Assembly (NCBI GenBank): GCA_026770585.1
Contig: MU646409.1
Coordinates: 579,486 to 617,037 of the forward strand
Direction of reading: 5' to 3'
Source of the DNA: Baffinella frigidus
Lineage: Eukaryota > Cryptophyceae > Cryptomonadales > Baffinellaceae
Length of the DNA: 37,552 nt
Shown one piece after another: positions 19,438-30,200 of the stretch. Under the pieces are notes generated by a model. The model worked only from the letters and a program-made list of their open reading frames with translations, was not told the origin of the DNA and searched no databases. A program made the position numbers and the translations under genes. Position 1 is the first letter of the stretch, and the number at the start of each line of letters is the position of its first letter.

Positions 19438-20090
19438 AAGATGCTGTCCTGAGTACCGCACGGGTAGGGACATGAGTCGAATGAGTCGGCAACTGACGAG
19501 GAGGATACCTAGGGTCGCTCTGCAGCTTGATGGACGCGGTCTCAGTGGTCCATCACTATGATCTGCCTCGGCGGCTGGTTCGTACCCTCACTTCTAGGTA
19601 GTTCGTCCTAGCGGGCGAGACGTTCTAGTGGACGACCCATCCCTACGGGGTGGTTATGGGCGCTAGAGCCCTGCGTCTCGGCCTATCTCTCCTCCTGGCG
19701 TACAGCGGTCGTGTTTGTCAATTTATTAAACCTTGTTTTCCCACTGAGACCAATCAGGGGACCTGGGGTGGGGATTCTAGAGGGGTAGACACCACCGAAG
19801 GGCTTTTCTCACACTGCAACGTGGGGGCCTGGGTGGTGGAGGGAATTTCCAATCTCCTTGCGTGGCTCGCAAAGGAGACTGGTCCATTGCCCCACCCGAC
19901 ATCTGCTCGAAAGGAGGTGCACGGGGCAATTGTGTGTGGCTTAGGCAGGGGCCCCCACGCTGCAACGGGGTGCTCTGCGGGGGGAAACCGAAATGGACGC
20001 TAATTGGTGATCCCCGCTAATTGGTGATCTGCGCCGTGCAATTCTTTTTCGAATAAAGTCAATAAGTGTCAATAAGTGTCAATAACACGC
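19438..20090. repeat. Dispersed repeat copy B (about 0.65 kb)
   Basis: Starts AAGATGCTGTCCTGAGTACC, direct repeat of copy A with extra internal sequence around 19550-19740. Ends with AATAAGTGTCAATAAGTGTC, a partly tandem version of copy A's end. It carries the empty site for the 70-bp insertion (ACCACCGAAGGGC). Confidence 0.75.
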
Positions 20091-20407
20091 CCCTCATCAT
20101 GCCCTTCCCCCGGCACCTTTAGGTCCTTTAGGTTTTACCATTTTCTGAGCTCGAGGCTTTGGCCACCATAACCTGTATTTGGGCTGGTTTTCAAACGAAA
20201 CTCCTTCTATGTCAGTGAAAATCACTACAAAACTCTTCAAAATTACTACACATCTTGTAAAGGAGTCACATTTATCGGTTCCAATTCAGCATCGAGTGGA
20301 AGGATCGAGAATCTTCTTGAAATATCGCTGGAAATGGGTCGGAAAAGGATGGGGCGCGAACGAAAGTTCACATCGTCCACTTTAGAAATTGGCATGATCA
20401 TAACCTG

Positions 20408-20600
20408 ATAGAGCGTTTGCGGTAAATTATTGTTGTCCGTTTTGAACGTACGGTTTCCCCGTTTCCCCGTTTTGAAATTGGAGTTACAGGACGTGACAAG
20501 GATTTTGAATAGTACCGGAAACGCGCATTTGTGTTTTGCAACTCGCTCTAAAACCCTATAAGTCCATTTCAAAACGGGGAAACGGGGGAACCGTAAAAAC
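20408..20600. mobile_element. Foldback element of the GCGTTTGCGGTA family, copy 1
   Basis: Left end AGAGCGTTTGCGGTAAATTA then TTGTCCGTTTT; inner inverted arms of TTTCCCCGTTTCCCCGTTTT type at about 20453-20475 and 20567-20590. Related by its end sequence to copies at 21523-21811 and 34994-35165. Confidence 0.65.
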
Positions 20601-20938
20601 AACTGACCCCCGAATCCTAAACCCTGAACCCTCCTTTAGGTCCTTTAGGTTTTAATTTCGCCCAACATATACCAACGCCACGCCCTTCCGTACTTAACAA
20701 GGCACCAGGTGAGGGATGGAGGAGACGGGAGGGGACAAAGGGGGGGAGAAGGAAGTAGAGGAAGGGGGGGCGGAGGAGGGAGGAGCGGAGGAGTGGAGAA
20801 AAAGAGGAGGGGAGGGTAGATGAGCAACAGAGATACATAAACGCTGAGCGGGGTATGGCGAGCGACAAGAGCCTTATTGAAAAGGCGGGGGTGCATTGCT
20901 GACTCGTGTTTTCCTCAAGTGACCCAGATGACTTCCAC

Positions 20939-21046
20939 TGACACTTCGATGTGTCTTTTGTACAGCTCCATGTGTCTTTTGTACAGCTCCATGTGTCTTT
21001 CGATGTGTCTTGTGTACAGCTCCATGTGTCTTTTGTACAGCTGCAT
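20939..21046 (+). repeat. 21-bp minisatellite
   Basis: Four to five units of about 21 bp (ATGTGTCTTTTGTACAGCTCC) with one truncated unit. It translates as a repetitive short frame, which I regard as non-coding. Confidence 0.9.
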
Positions 21047-21235
21047 TCTGCACAGCCACCACTGTTTTGGTGTCTTACTGTTGTTGATGGCTGACGCTTG
21101 AATTGCCCTTAACTTTGCTGACGTCCGTACATTGGGGGCAACCCCTGCACAACCACATCTTTCTGCTTTCACGTTTTGGTGTCTGACTGATTTTACAGAT
21201 TTCACCTCACAACCCCACACAATCCCTCACACCTT

Positions 21236-21510
21236 GTGGGGTATCCGTGGTTGGAGATCTTATGCTCCAACCATGGGATACCATGAGCCTCATTAAGGCT
21301 GACTTGGGTTCGGTGTGTGTGTGAGCATGGGAACCAGTTGGTATACCTTCACTCACCCCAAGAGGACCACCCTTTATCCCCTCTACACGAGCATCTGCAC
21401 TGGAGAGCTAAACGCGATCCGAAAGCAAAAATGCTTTCTCTGCAGTCCTTTCTACGGAAGGGCGTGGCGTTGGCATATGTTGGGCGAAATTAAAACCTCA
21501 AGGACTTCAA
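21236..21510 (+). repeat. Longer repeat unit containing palindrome repeat copy 2
   Basis: Block 21236-21325 (GGGGTATCCGTGGTTGGAG ... ACTTGGGTTCGGTG) followed by the core at 21400-21510. The same two blocks recur in inverted orientation at 25620-25372, so the unit is about 250-275 bp. Confidence 0.75.
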
Positions 21511-21522
21511 CGACGTACGTCC

Positions 21523-21811
21523 AAAACGGACAACAATTACCGCAAACGCTCTACGACGTCATAGCTGGATTCATGATATTTTCAGAATACGAGCTGTTTC
21601 GTAGGCATACGTATGCATACCGGTACGAGCTCGAACTGTTTTGTAGGCTCGTACGAAGTTTCGTAGGCGTTTGCGGTATTAATCATTGTGGAGTCAATGT
21701 GGACGTGCGATTTTCCGGTTTTCCGGTTTTCATTTGTACCAGAAGTGTCCATTTAAAATGTTTTACGACCTTTACAACTTTTGAAAAATCGGAAAACCGG
21801 AAAACCGTAGC
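21523..21811. mobile_element. GCGTTTGCGGTA-family element, copy 2 (rearranged)
   Basis: Contains the family end AATTACCGCAAACGCTCT (about 21536-21553), a second end GCGTTTGCGGTATTAAT near 21666, and the central block TTTGTACCAGAAGTGTCCAT (21736 on), also found inverted in the copy at 34994-35165. Inverted arms TTTTCCGGTTTTCCGGTTTT and complement lie at 21712-21732 and 21783-21806. Confidence 0.6.
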
Positions 21812-21965
21812 AAGTGATCATACGAGATCAGAACGTGCTTTAGCTCTGGGGACGTATAGCACCCTACCGGGAATCCCGAGGAATCTGAGCATGTGGCTTG
21901 GTGCCGGGGCGCATGTGACTGATGCTCCACAGTCGATGATCGCAGGCAGATGCTCAAAAGAGGCA

Positions 21966-22370
21966 ATTTGAACTGGGTTTGAGATTTAGGGTTTAGGGTT
22001 CAGGGTTTGAAGTCTGCGGTTGAGGGTTCAGCGTCAGGGTTGAGGATTCAGGGTTTGAGGTTTATGGTTTTGAGTTGAGAGTTTCAGGGTTTAAGGTTTG
22101 GGGTTTAGGGTTCAGGATTGAGGGTTGAGGGTTGAGGGTCTAGGGTTCAGTGTTGAGGGTTGATGGTTGAGAGTTGATGGTTGGGGGTCGAGGGTTGAGG
22201 GTTGAGGTTTAGAGTTGAAGGTTTAGGGTTTCGGGATTCGGGTTGAGCGTTTTTGCTTGAAAGTTTAGGGTTTAGTGTTCAGGGTGAATGGTTTAGGGTT
22301 CAGGATTTGGGGTTTAGGGTTCAAGGTGTTGGGCCTGGGGTTCAGGGTGCAGGGTTTCTAAACCTTTACA
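21966..22370 (+). repeat. Degenerate telomere-like array 1
   Basis: About 400 bp of variants of GGTTTAGGGTTCAGGGTTGA. The 7-base unit is recognisable as TTTAGGG but is heavily mutated. Confidence 0.9.
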
Positions 22371-22374
22371 AAGG

Positions 22375-22756
22375 GTTTAGTTATCCCCTTCGGGTCCTTC
22401 TGGTCTGGTCTCTTCTTGTGTGTAGTGCCGGCGGCAGGGCCTTGGGCTTGGTACCCCACCGTCCCTTTCGGTGGGGGTTGTTGGTATCCTTCTTTGTGAG
22501 CCTCGGTCGGACAGGTGACGAGCCTCGCGTCCGACCGAGGCTCACACTCTTTGTACCCCTTTGACGGAAGTATGGACATGCAGGGGCATGTTTAAGTAAA
22601 ATAAGTACGACGTATCGGTGCTGTCCTTGTTCCTGAACCCCTATGGGTTCTCAGGCTCGAGCCCAACACAGCCCCTGGCACCCTTCGTACTCCCTGGTGA
22701 AGCTTGACGCTGTCGCGCCTTCATGTTCGTTCAATAAAGAGCTTTTTCTTTTCTTT
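22375..22756. other. Unique 380-bp segment between telomere-like arrays, with a second hairpin element
   Basis: Contains 22495-22546, a 52-bp hairpin with the same TGTGAGCCTCGGTCGGACAG end as the 18873 element but more symmetrical. Also a GC-rich hairpin at 22455-22477 and TTCAATAAAGAGC then a T-rich tract near 22728-22758, like a retroposed 3' end. No exon recognised. Confidence 0.5.
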
Positions 22757-23575
22757 TTAGAGTGAGGGTTGATGGTTCAGGATTTGGGTTTAGGGTTCAG
22801 GGTGAAGGGTTTATGGTTTGGGTTGAGGGTTCAGGGTTTGGGATTCACGGTTTAGGGTTGGTTGTATGGTTTATTGTTGAGTGTTTAGGGTTTAGGGTTC
22901 AGAGTTCAGGGTTAAGGGTTTAGAGTTCAGGGGTTAGGTTTTTCTAGGTTTTAGGGTTTAGGGTTTAGGGTTGAGGTTTTAGGGTTTATTGTTCAGGGTT
23001 TAGTGTTTTGGTGACGGGGTTTATGGTTTATGATGTATGTTGATTTTTTTTTTGGATTATGGTTTAGGGTTGAGGATTTAGTGTTGAGGTTTCAGGGTTG
23101 ATGGTTCAGGGTTTCAAGTCCAGGATTCGAGGTTTAGGTTTAGGGGTTTATGGTTCAGGGTTGAGGGTCGAGGGTTGAGCTTTGATGGTTTAGGATTGGT
23201 TTTAGGGTTGAGGGTTTTGGTTCAAGTTTCAGGGTTTAGGGTTTGGGGTTGAGGGTTTTGGGTTAAGTGTTCTGGCGGTAGGGTTGAGGGTTCAGGGTTC
23301 ACAGTTCAGTGTTTAGGGTTTATTATTCAGGATTTAGGTGTTAGGGTCAAGGGTTTAGGGTGTAGGGTTTAGGGTTCAGTGTGGTGCCTAAATGGTTAAG
23401 AATTGAGGTTTGGGGTTCAGGATTTTGAAGAAATTCGGCTCAGGGTTTGGGGTTTAGGGTCTAGGGTTTGAAGTTTACCTTGAGGATTGAGGATTTGGGG
23501 ATTAGGGTTTGGGGTTTGGGGTTTTGTGTTTAGTGTTTAGGGTTCAGGGTAGTTTTTAGGGTTCAGGGTTTGGAG
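22757..23575 (+). repeat. Degenerate telomere-like array 2
   Basis: About 820 bp of TTTAGGG/TTCAGGG/TTGAGGG variants, interrupted at 23576 by an inverted-repeat element and resuming at 24889. Confidence 0.9.
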
Positions 23576-24888
23576 CCGTTTTTTTGAGCCGCCTGATCTA
23601 AAAAAGGACCATCTCATTTTTTTTAAATGGCCGTGGATCCTTAGATTTTGGCTTAGGCCAAAAAAATTAAATGGCCGGAGGGGCCCCTTGAAAAAGACTT
23701 GAAATTTTGAGTCTTTTTGCTTTACAAAAAAATCATTTTTTTGCGTCAAAAGACGGGCCTGTAACGACCGTCCTTGAAAGGGTCGTTATCCCTCGACCCC
23801 GGGGCTGAATCAATTGATCTTTGGATGGTCTTCCTAGAATCGTGCCTTTTGTCGATCTATGTAAATTTTCTCAGTCACAGCTAGACACCGGGAGGGCTGC
23901 GCAGAAGCCGCACTCTCTCTTTCTCGTTTTCTCTCTCTGTGTCGCTCTCTCTCTCTCGCTCGCTCGCTCGCGCGCAAGCAGCAGCAGACATCCGTACGGC
24001 GTCGATCCCTGTTTGCTTTACTCATCATCTGCCTGCAGGAGCACGAGTTTCTGGACTGCCCGTGCAAGCACCTGCTGTTGTGTGAATTGGATCTTACGTG
24101 TGCCTACGGCGAACGTCGGTCTGAACCGAACCCAGACCTCTGCTAAGAATCCCAGGTCGTCGATCTTCTGGAAGTCGTTTTTTTCCCCTGCGAAGTGATT
24201 CTGATCGACTCGATATTTTTTGTCAAAGCACTTTGGTGCTTTACTCTCTTTGGGGAACGTCGACCCCTTAGGGGCTCCAACCCCGCAGATTGCTTGTGCA
24301 ATTTAGTGTGGTCTGCCCGGAATTCTTAAGTTGACGGAATTCTTAAGTCCGAATCCAAACTGCCGAATTCGGAGAGTATTTTTAGGAGCAGGAACCGTTT
24401 CGGTTCCGGCTCAAGGGAAAAGTGGGGGGTCCGACACGGGAATCCACAACCTTCAGTCCAAGGGAGGACCGGCACGCCAGCTCCTCCCATGTTGAGTACA
24501 ACGCCGAAACATCAGCCCCTGGCCTTTTACTTCGCTCATCCCCACCGCGCTCCTGCGTACAGTTCGTTGGGTTGTGCGCTGATGCTTGATGCCCTCTCCT
24601 GCTAGCCACGTGTGCGTCTAGCACTTCACCGCCTTAGGGCGTGGCCATGCAGGGGAGGACTGACAGCTGTGCGCTTGCGCGGTGAATCCTGACTAAACCA
24701 GAAGCGCTGCCCAGCTTGCGTGTGCGTCACAGCACTCCTCCTCCTTTGGACGCAAGCAGGCTTAGCAGCTGAGGTTCAGGGCATGCTAGTCAGGCGGGAC
24801 CTTAACGTGTCAAGATGTCTTGACATTTTTGACCCCTTGAGGTGGCCCTTTTTACAGGTTATTTGGCTCAGGCGGCTCAAAAAAACGG
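23576..24888. mobile_element. 1.3-kb element with 21-bp terminal inverted repeats, inserted in a telomere-like array
   Basis: Left end CCGTTTTTTTGAGCCGCCTGA (23576-23596) is matched exactly in reverse complement at 24868-24888. Telomere-like sequence abuts both ends. The interior has a TTAGGCC-rich hairpin region, a hairpin AACGACC/GGGTCGTT (23763-23787) and a CT tract; no transposase recognised, so probably non-autonomous. No clear target duplication. Confidence 0.75.
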
Positions 24889-25075
24889 TTTTAGGTTTCA
24901 GGGTTTCGGGTTTCGGGTTAAGGGTGTAGGATTCAGGGTTCAGGGTTCAGGGGTTAGGGTACAGGGTTTAGGATTTATGGTTTATGGTTTACGGTTTACG
25001 GTTTATGGTTCAGGGTTTATGGTTTTAGTGTTTAGGGGTTGGGGCACAAGTTTAGGGTTCAGGGCATGTTAAACA
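24889..25075 (+). repeat. Degenerate telomere-like array 3
   Basis: Continuation of array 2 beyond the inserted element: TTTAGG, TTCAGGG and TTTATGGTTTACGG variants. Confidence 0.88.
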
Positions 25076-25668
25076 GACCGCCCAATAAAATCAAAATGAT
25101 TTCAATTGGTTCCCTCCAGGATCGCAGGTTATTGAGCATTCTCATGACCTGATTCCCGACTGAACGTCGAAGGGGTCTACTGCAAATAACGCATTGTTTG
25201 CTTTTGGATTGCATTTAGCTAAACGAGGGGAAAGGCGAGGTTTGTTAAGTTGACAAACACAACCGCTTCACGCAAGGGGGAGAGACGTCATGAGACCGGA
25301 GGGCTCAAGCCCGGAGGGTGGGTTCCCGCGTACAATACAGACACGGTCTCGGCTCGGTGGAAATGTGTCTTGAGGTCCCTCAAGTATTAATTTCTCCCAA
25401 CATGGCCAAACGACACACCCTTCCGTAGAAAGGATCTGCAGAGAAAGCATTTTTGCTTTCGGATCGCGAGAAAGCTTGTAAAGAGGGGATAGAGGGTGTT
25501 TTTTGGGAGGGTGTTTGATTTATCCCCATGAGGGCTCGCCCACGCACCGAACCCAAGTCAGCCTTTTTGACGCTCATGGTATCCCATGGTTGAAGCATAA
25601 GAGCTCCAACAACGGATACCCCAGATGTCAAGAATAAAAAAGTGAGGGGATCATGCGGGGGCGTAGAG

Positions 25669-26013
25669 CCGTTTTTTTGAGCCGCCTGGTCCAAACAACC
25701 TGTACAATTTTTTTCTCTCGAAGTCGAGGTCTCCAGGCGGGGAGAGGGGACGGGAGGTTCAGTTGAGGTGCGGGGTGTGGGGGGGCGCCGTGCAGCGATG
25801 ATGGGGACGAAAAAAAATGACGACATTTTCTTTTGCATTTTGTTTGTCAAGCAAAAAGACCTAAAATTGTAAGGGCTCCTTGCGATTTTAAGTCTTTTTC
25901 AAGGCCCCCCCCCGGCCATTTTTTTTTTTGGCCTAAGGGAAAATCTAGGGATCTCCGGCCATTAATTTTTTTTGAGGTGTCGTTATTGCAGATCAGGCCG
26001 CTCAAAAAATCGG
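25669..26013. mobile_element. 345-bp relative of the 23576-24888 element
   Basis: Left end CCGTTTTTTTGAGCCGCCTG at 25669 and a near-complement at 25993-26013. The interior shares GGCCATT...GGCCTAAG and AAGTCTTTTTCAAGGCCCC blocks in the opposite orientation to the larger element, so it looks like an internal-deletion derivative. Confidence 0.7.
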
Positions 26014-26171
26014 CTGTGGGTGAGATCAGCCCGAGAGAAAAGGTGGGTGTGCAGAGGGTTTCCTCAATGTACAGTGGTTTCTTTAGGTCTTTTAAGTTCT
26101 TCGAGCTCCCAATATAGGCGGACACCGGAACTGGTTCTGTAGAAAGGACAGGCTTTCTTTTGGATCACATT

Positions 26172-26423
26172 GTCCTTCAGTCCTTGAGGTTTTAATTTCT
26201 TCCAACTTGGCCCAACGACACGCTATTCCGTAGAAAGGATCTCCAGAAGAAGAATTTTTGATTTCGGATCACACGTGGCTCTCCAGTGCAGAGGCGCGTG
26301 GGTCCTTCAGGTCCTTCAGGTTTTAATTTCTCCTAACATGGCCCAACGACACGCCCTTCCGTAGAAAGGATCTGCAGAGAAAGCATTTTTGCTTTCGGAT
26401 CGCATTTAGCTCTCCAGTGCAGA
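26172..26423 (-). repeat. Two head-to-tail copies of the palindrome-bearing repeat
   Basis: Copies at 26172-26292 and 26309-26423, both reading GGTTTTAATTTCT(T/C)C, then CCGTAGAAAGGATCT and the hairpin core, ending GCTCTCCAGTGCAGAGGC. The first is more diverged. Confidence 0.85.
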
Positions 26424-26951
26424 GGCTCTTGAAGAGGGGAACAGTGGTTCACTTGGGGTGTTTTAGTTGTCCCAAGTTTGGAAGGTGCTGTTGGTGCTGT
26501 TCACTTTCGGCGACTATTTGTGACACATACCATTGTGCAATGAAATTTACTACACACCTGGAGCTTCCGGTCACGTCCGTGTAGTAATGTTTGCAGCAAA
26601 CCTGGGGGACCTCCGAAATCGTGTTGAAAACAAACTGACAACCCCACGCGACGATGACCTGTGTATCAAACTTATTGACAGGTATTTTTGTTGAGTCGTT
26701 CTATTATTCCTGCACTTCTAAAAGAATTTTAATCCGTATTCAGGATAAGTTGACAAATCTGTGGGGCGATTGAAGGCGAGTTGACTTTGAACACAGAGGG
26801 ATTTGGTGCACAGGCCATCGTCGCGTGGCCCCCGGACTTGACCCAGGGCCCATAACCTGATACCCCGTGACGCGTGGACGTGGCGGCGCGGATCCTTGAG
26901 GAGGGGAGTCACGGTTGGGCGCTCGCGGGAACGCAGAAGCAAGAGAGGGCC
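26424..26951. other. 5' flank of gene 2
   Basis: No repeat family recognised. The last 100 bases are GC-rich and lead to a good start context (GGGCCATGG). No TATA box can be assigned with confidence. Confidence 0.4.
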
Positions 26952-27215
26952 ATGGCAGTGGCAGCGTATGCCAGGCGCCAAAACGTGGCGCACCTGCTGC
27001 TCGCCGGAGCGCTCCTCTTCTTGGCGGATGCGTCTCTAGCAGATGTGTTGACTCCGGGGGAGGGCAGCGGAGAGCCGACACCTCCGCCAACCCCGCCTGT
27101 GGTGTCGGTGTCGCTACAGATGAACCACGTCGAAAAGGGTCAGCAGGTGTGCCCCCCGTGTCAGGGTAGCGCCCAAGTATCATGGAGAGTGACCGACCTG
27201 ACATCATCACCGACC
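26952..27215 (+). CDS. Gene 2 exon 1: signal peptide and Pro-rich linker
   Basis: MAVAAYARRQNVAH then LLLAGALLFLADASLA gives a clean signal peptide; an upstream in-frame ATG at 26874 would bury it. Next come EPTPPPTPP and VVSVSLQMNHVEKGQQ with a CPPC pair (a redox-type motif, unproven). End uncertain: phase 0 donors at 27216, 27222 or 27270 would all join to exon 2. Confidence 0.7.
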
Positions 27216-30200
27216 GTGATTGTGATTGGAAAGGATGGGTCTTTGCGGCTTAGGCGAAAATGGCAAACCGTGGCATTGGCGTAGCATTTTCACACCCCAC
27301 CACCCATTTTCAGGTGGGCCGTGCAGTATTTGCGACAGTGGAGCAAGGAGAGGATATTCCTGGTGGTGCTGTGCGCTTTTGCGCGGAGCATGGCCTGTCA
27401 TCCACTTCGCAGGTCGCCCCGGAAATACCCTTCCTTAGAACCCCCCCCCCCCCACCCCCCCTCCTTCCAGTCCTAAGAAACTTAGGCGGACGCCCCTGCA
27501 GCTCAAAAGCGGAGGCCTGCGGGGGTACCTCGCTCATAAGAAAAAGCGGGCACTCCTGCCAAGGCCAACATCACACACAAGGTGGCTGTACATAATGTTC
27601 AACACCGCCCCCCCTCCGCTCCCCGAAGCGCCCCCCCACGCCCCTCGTGAGCCCCTGCTCCTTTGCCCATCCTGTACATACACCCCGCGCCCCTCGCGAT
27701 CGCATACCCTTCCCGTACCCGACTGAAGGCAGGGAGGTGAACACGGAGACCATTTCCAGCCAGAGGGCTTCGTCCCAGACAGGAAGGTTGTTCCCCGGAT
27801 CGTCAGAGAGAATCCTGAGTATGCCTAGGCCACCGGAACCCCCTGTAGCTCAAAAGCTCTTGAGCTCAAAAGATTTTGAGCTTGTGACTTCAATCTCTCC
27901 CGCTCACAGGAAAAAGCGGGCACTGCTGCCGGGGGCAACACCACACACAAGTTGCCTGTTTGCAATTAAAAAAAACGCCCCCCCTCCGCTCCCTGAACCG
28001 CTCCCCGGCGCCCATCGCGAGCCCCTTAAAAACATTCAGCCAACCCGACTGAGACAGAGCTAGGATTCGAGTATGTGCTAGTCAGCCAGTAAAACAGACC
28101 CCCCCCCAAAACAAATCGCCAGCAAGCTAGTCTCGGCATTCCGTAGGTTAATTTTTCAGGCAGTACACCAGGGTATGGTGAACTGAGCTCTTCGTTCGCT
28201 CCTGCAATCGACGCTCCTGCACCAGATGCGGTCCTAGCAGCTCTTGGCGTTTCCTAGCTCTGTCCCACTCAGATTTGAGCTCGCCATTTCTTGGGTGGGG
28301 GGCAAAATTGACATGCGAAATTTCGGGGACGGTGCAGGTGATATCTGCAGTGGGCTTCTGGACGGGTGCGCGAGGGTTTGTTCGGCCTCGCGTGCCCCCC
28401 CCTCCTGCAGAGAGGCGCGCGAGCGTGCTGCTGCATCCGAGCGTGACTCTCTCGAATGACAGGTCCTGGGAATCGTTGACCATCTCAACACCGCCATGGA
28501 GCGCAAAGTCGCGGAAGCGCCCGACGCCCCGCCCTACGAATCTGACGTCGACTTTCTCAGGCCCGCCTCACCCCTTCCGCACCACACTTTGCATCACCCA
28601 TTCCGCACGAATTGTTGCAAGCGTGAAAGCCTGGTGCAAAGCTCGGCGGCGCATGATTCTGGAAACGCAAGCGGTTGGACGCATCGCCCAAGCAGAAGCC
28701 TGTTCCGCCTCTTCCTCTGCCGGGCCTGGTAGCAGGCGCCCGGCCTGCAATGGTGACTGGTGGGATCATCTTTCGCGCTAGCAGGACGGCTGGCGCCTAC
28801 TCGAAACGCGCGATGGAGCATAAAGACAACGATCGCCACTTGGACGGCGCCTCGGACCTGGTCCCCTCCTCCCCTTCGCTTTCTGGCCCTTGGCGACTGA
28901 CCTTGGATGGCGCTCTTTGACACCGAACCCTGAAGAGAGCGACCTGGCCACAGCGAGACCTGCTGAGAAAGACCTGCCGAGAGAGACAAACACGCCTGCA
29001 ACGCACCCGCCCGCAGCCCCCCCCCCGTCCCCCCACACTCCCGCGAGACTAGGTTGGGCGGATCAGGGGTGGGAGAAGCGTGTGGGTCTCGCGGGTGCGT
29101 GCGTTGATTCGGGTGGGTCGATCAGGTGCGAGCGTTCATTTTCTCTCTCTCTCTCTCTCAGGTACGAGCGCTGATTCGGCCGGGGCTGGACCCGCAAGCC
29201 AAGGAGCGCCTTAGCAAGCAGCTGGAAGACATGTTCCGTGACTACGCGGCTTTCAAAGAGGTGCTTCCCCAATGCCCCTCTTCCTATCCTGATCCCGCGT
29301 CCTTTCATGGTCCCGCGTTCTATCCTGATTTCTCGGCATTTCCCTGGTCCCTCGTCCTACCCGGGGCCCGACCACTTCTAGCCCAAGGAGCCAGATGCAG
29401 GCCACAGACATCCACGCAGACCGTACGCGATGCGGGCGTTCACCACCACCAACCGGTCTGTGTCCCAATGTTGTCCAAGCCTCGTCAAAGTGGTCAACGT
29501 CGGCAGTTGGACCCGTGACGGTGCCGAAAAGTGGACCCGGGATGCCTTTTGCTCACGATGCGCAGGCGCATAGGTCTAAACTGACGATTGGATGGCCCTG
29601 TCAGGCCGAGGCGAAGCTGCAGGCGCACGAGGACGAAATGGCCGCCCGCCAAGCCCAGGTACCTCCACTCGAGCCTGGAAGGGGGGGTATTTTTCAAAGT
29701 GAGGTCAGTTGTACCCGTCACGGGCGAATTTGGTCACGTATCTCCTTTATATACAGGAGACAGATGACTAAACCCGCCTAATTGTGTGAAACGTACTACA
29801 CACCAATCCACTTGAAAAGGAGCCCCGGTTTTAGAATACTCCCCTTTCTGGCCCCGAGTGGCTAGCTCTGCCCCAGTTAACCTGGCCCCCCCATTAAATC
29901 AATTTGGATGCTCTCTGTACTGAAGCGGTTGTACTGAGTCCTGCTCTATATGCATTAAATGCCGACCAGAGATTACCTGCGGCAGAGGTAGGGTACCAGG
30001 CTCGTCGCCCTCGACAGACAGGCGCAGCATGAGTGCCGGCCTCGTCTGGGACCAGAGGCTGCCAGCACTGCAAGTCCCCGCCTCTGCTAGCCTGGCTAGC
30101 CAACCGATCTTGACTGACCTCTGCGTGTCTGCTTCTTTCGTCAACACTCCTCGATTCGCCGCTGCCCCGATACAGATCCTCGCCGGTTCAATTGTGAGAG

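Noticed and set aside
20939-21046. CRISPR-like direct repeats
   Set aside because: Contiguous 21-bp tandem units without spacers, in a eukaryotic context.
22358-22579. Short coding frame between telomere-like arrays
   Set aside because: No start context, splice support or domain signal, and it overlaps the mobile hairpin at 22495-22546.
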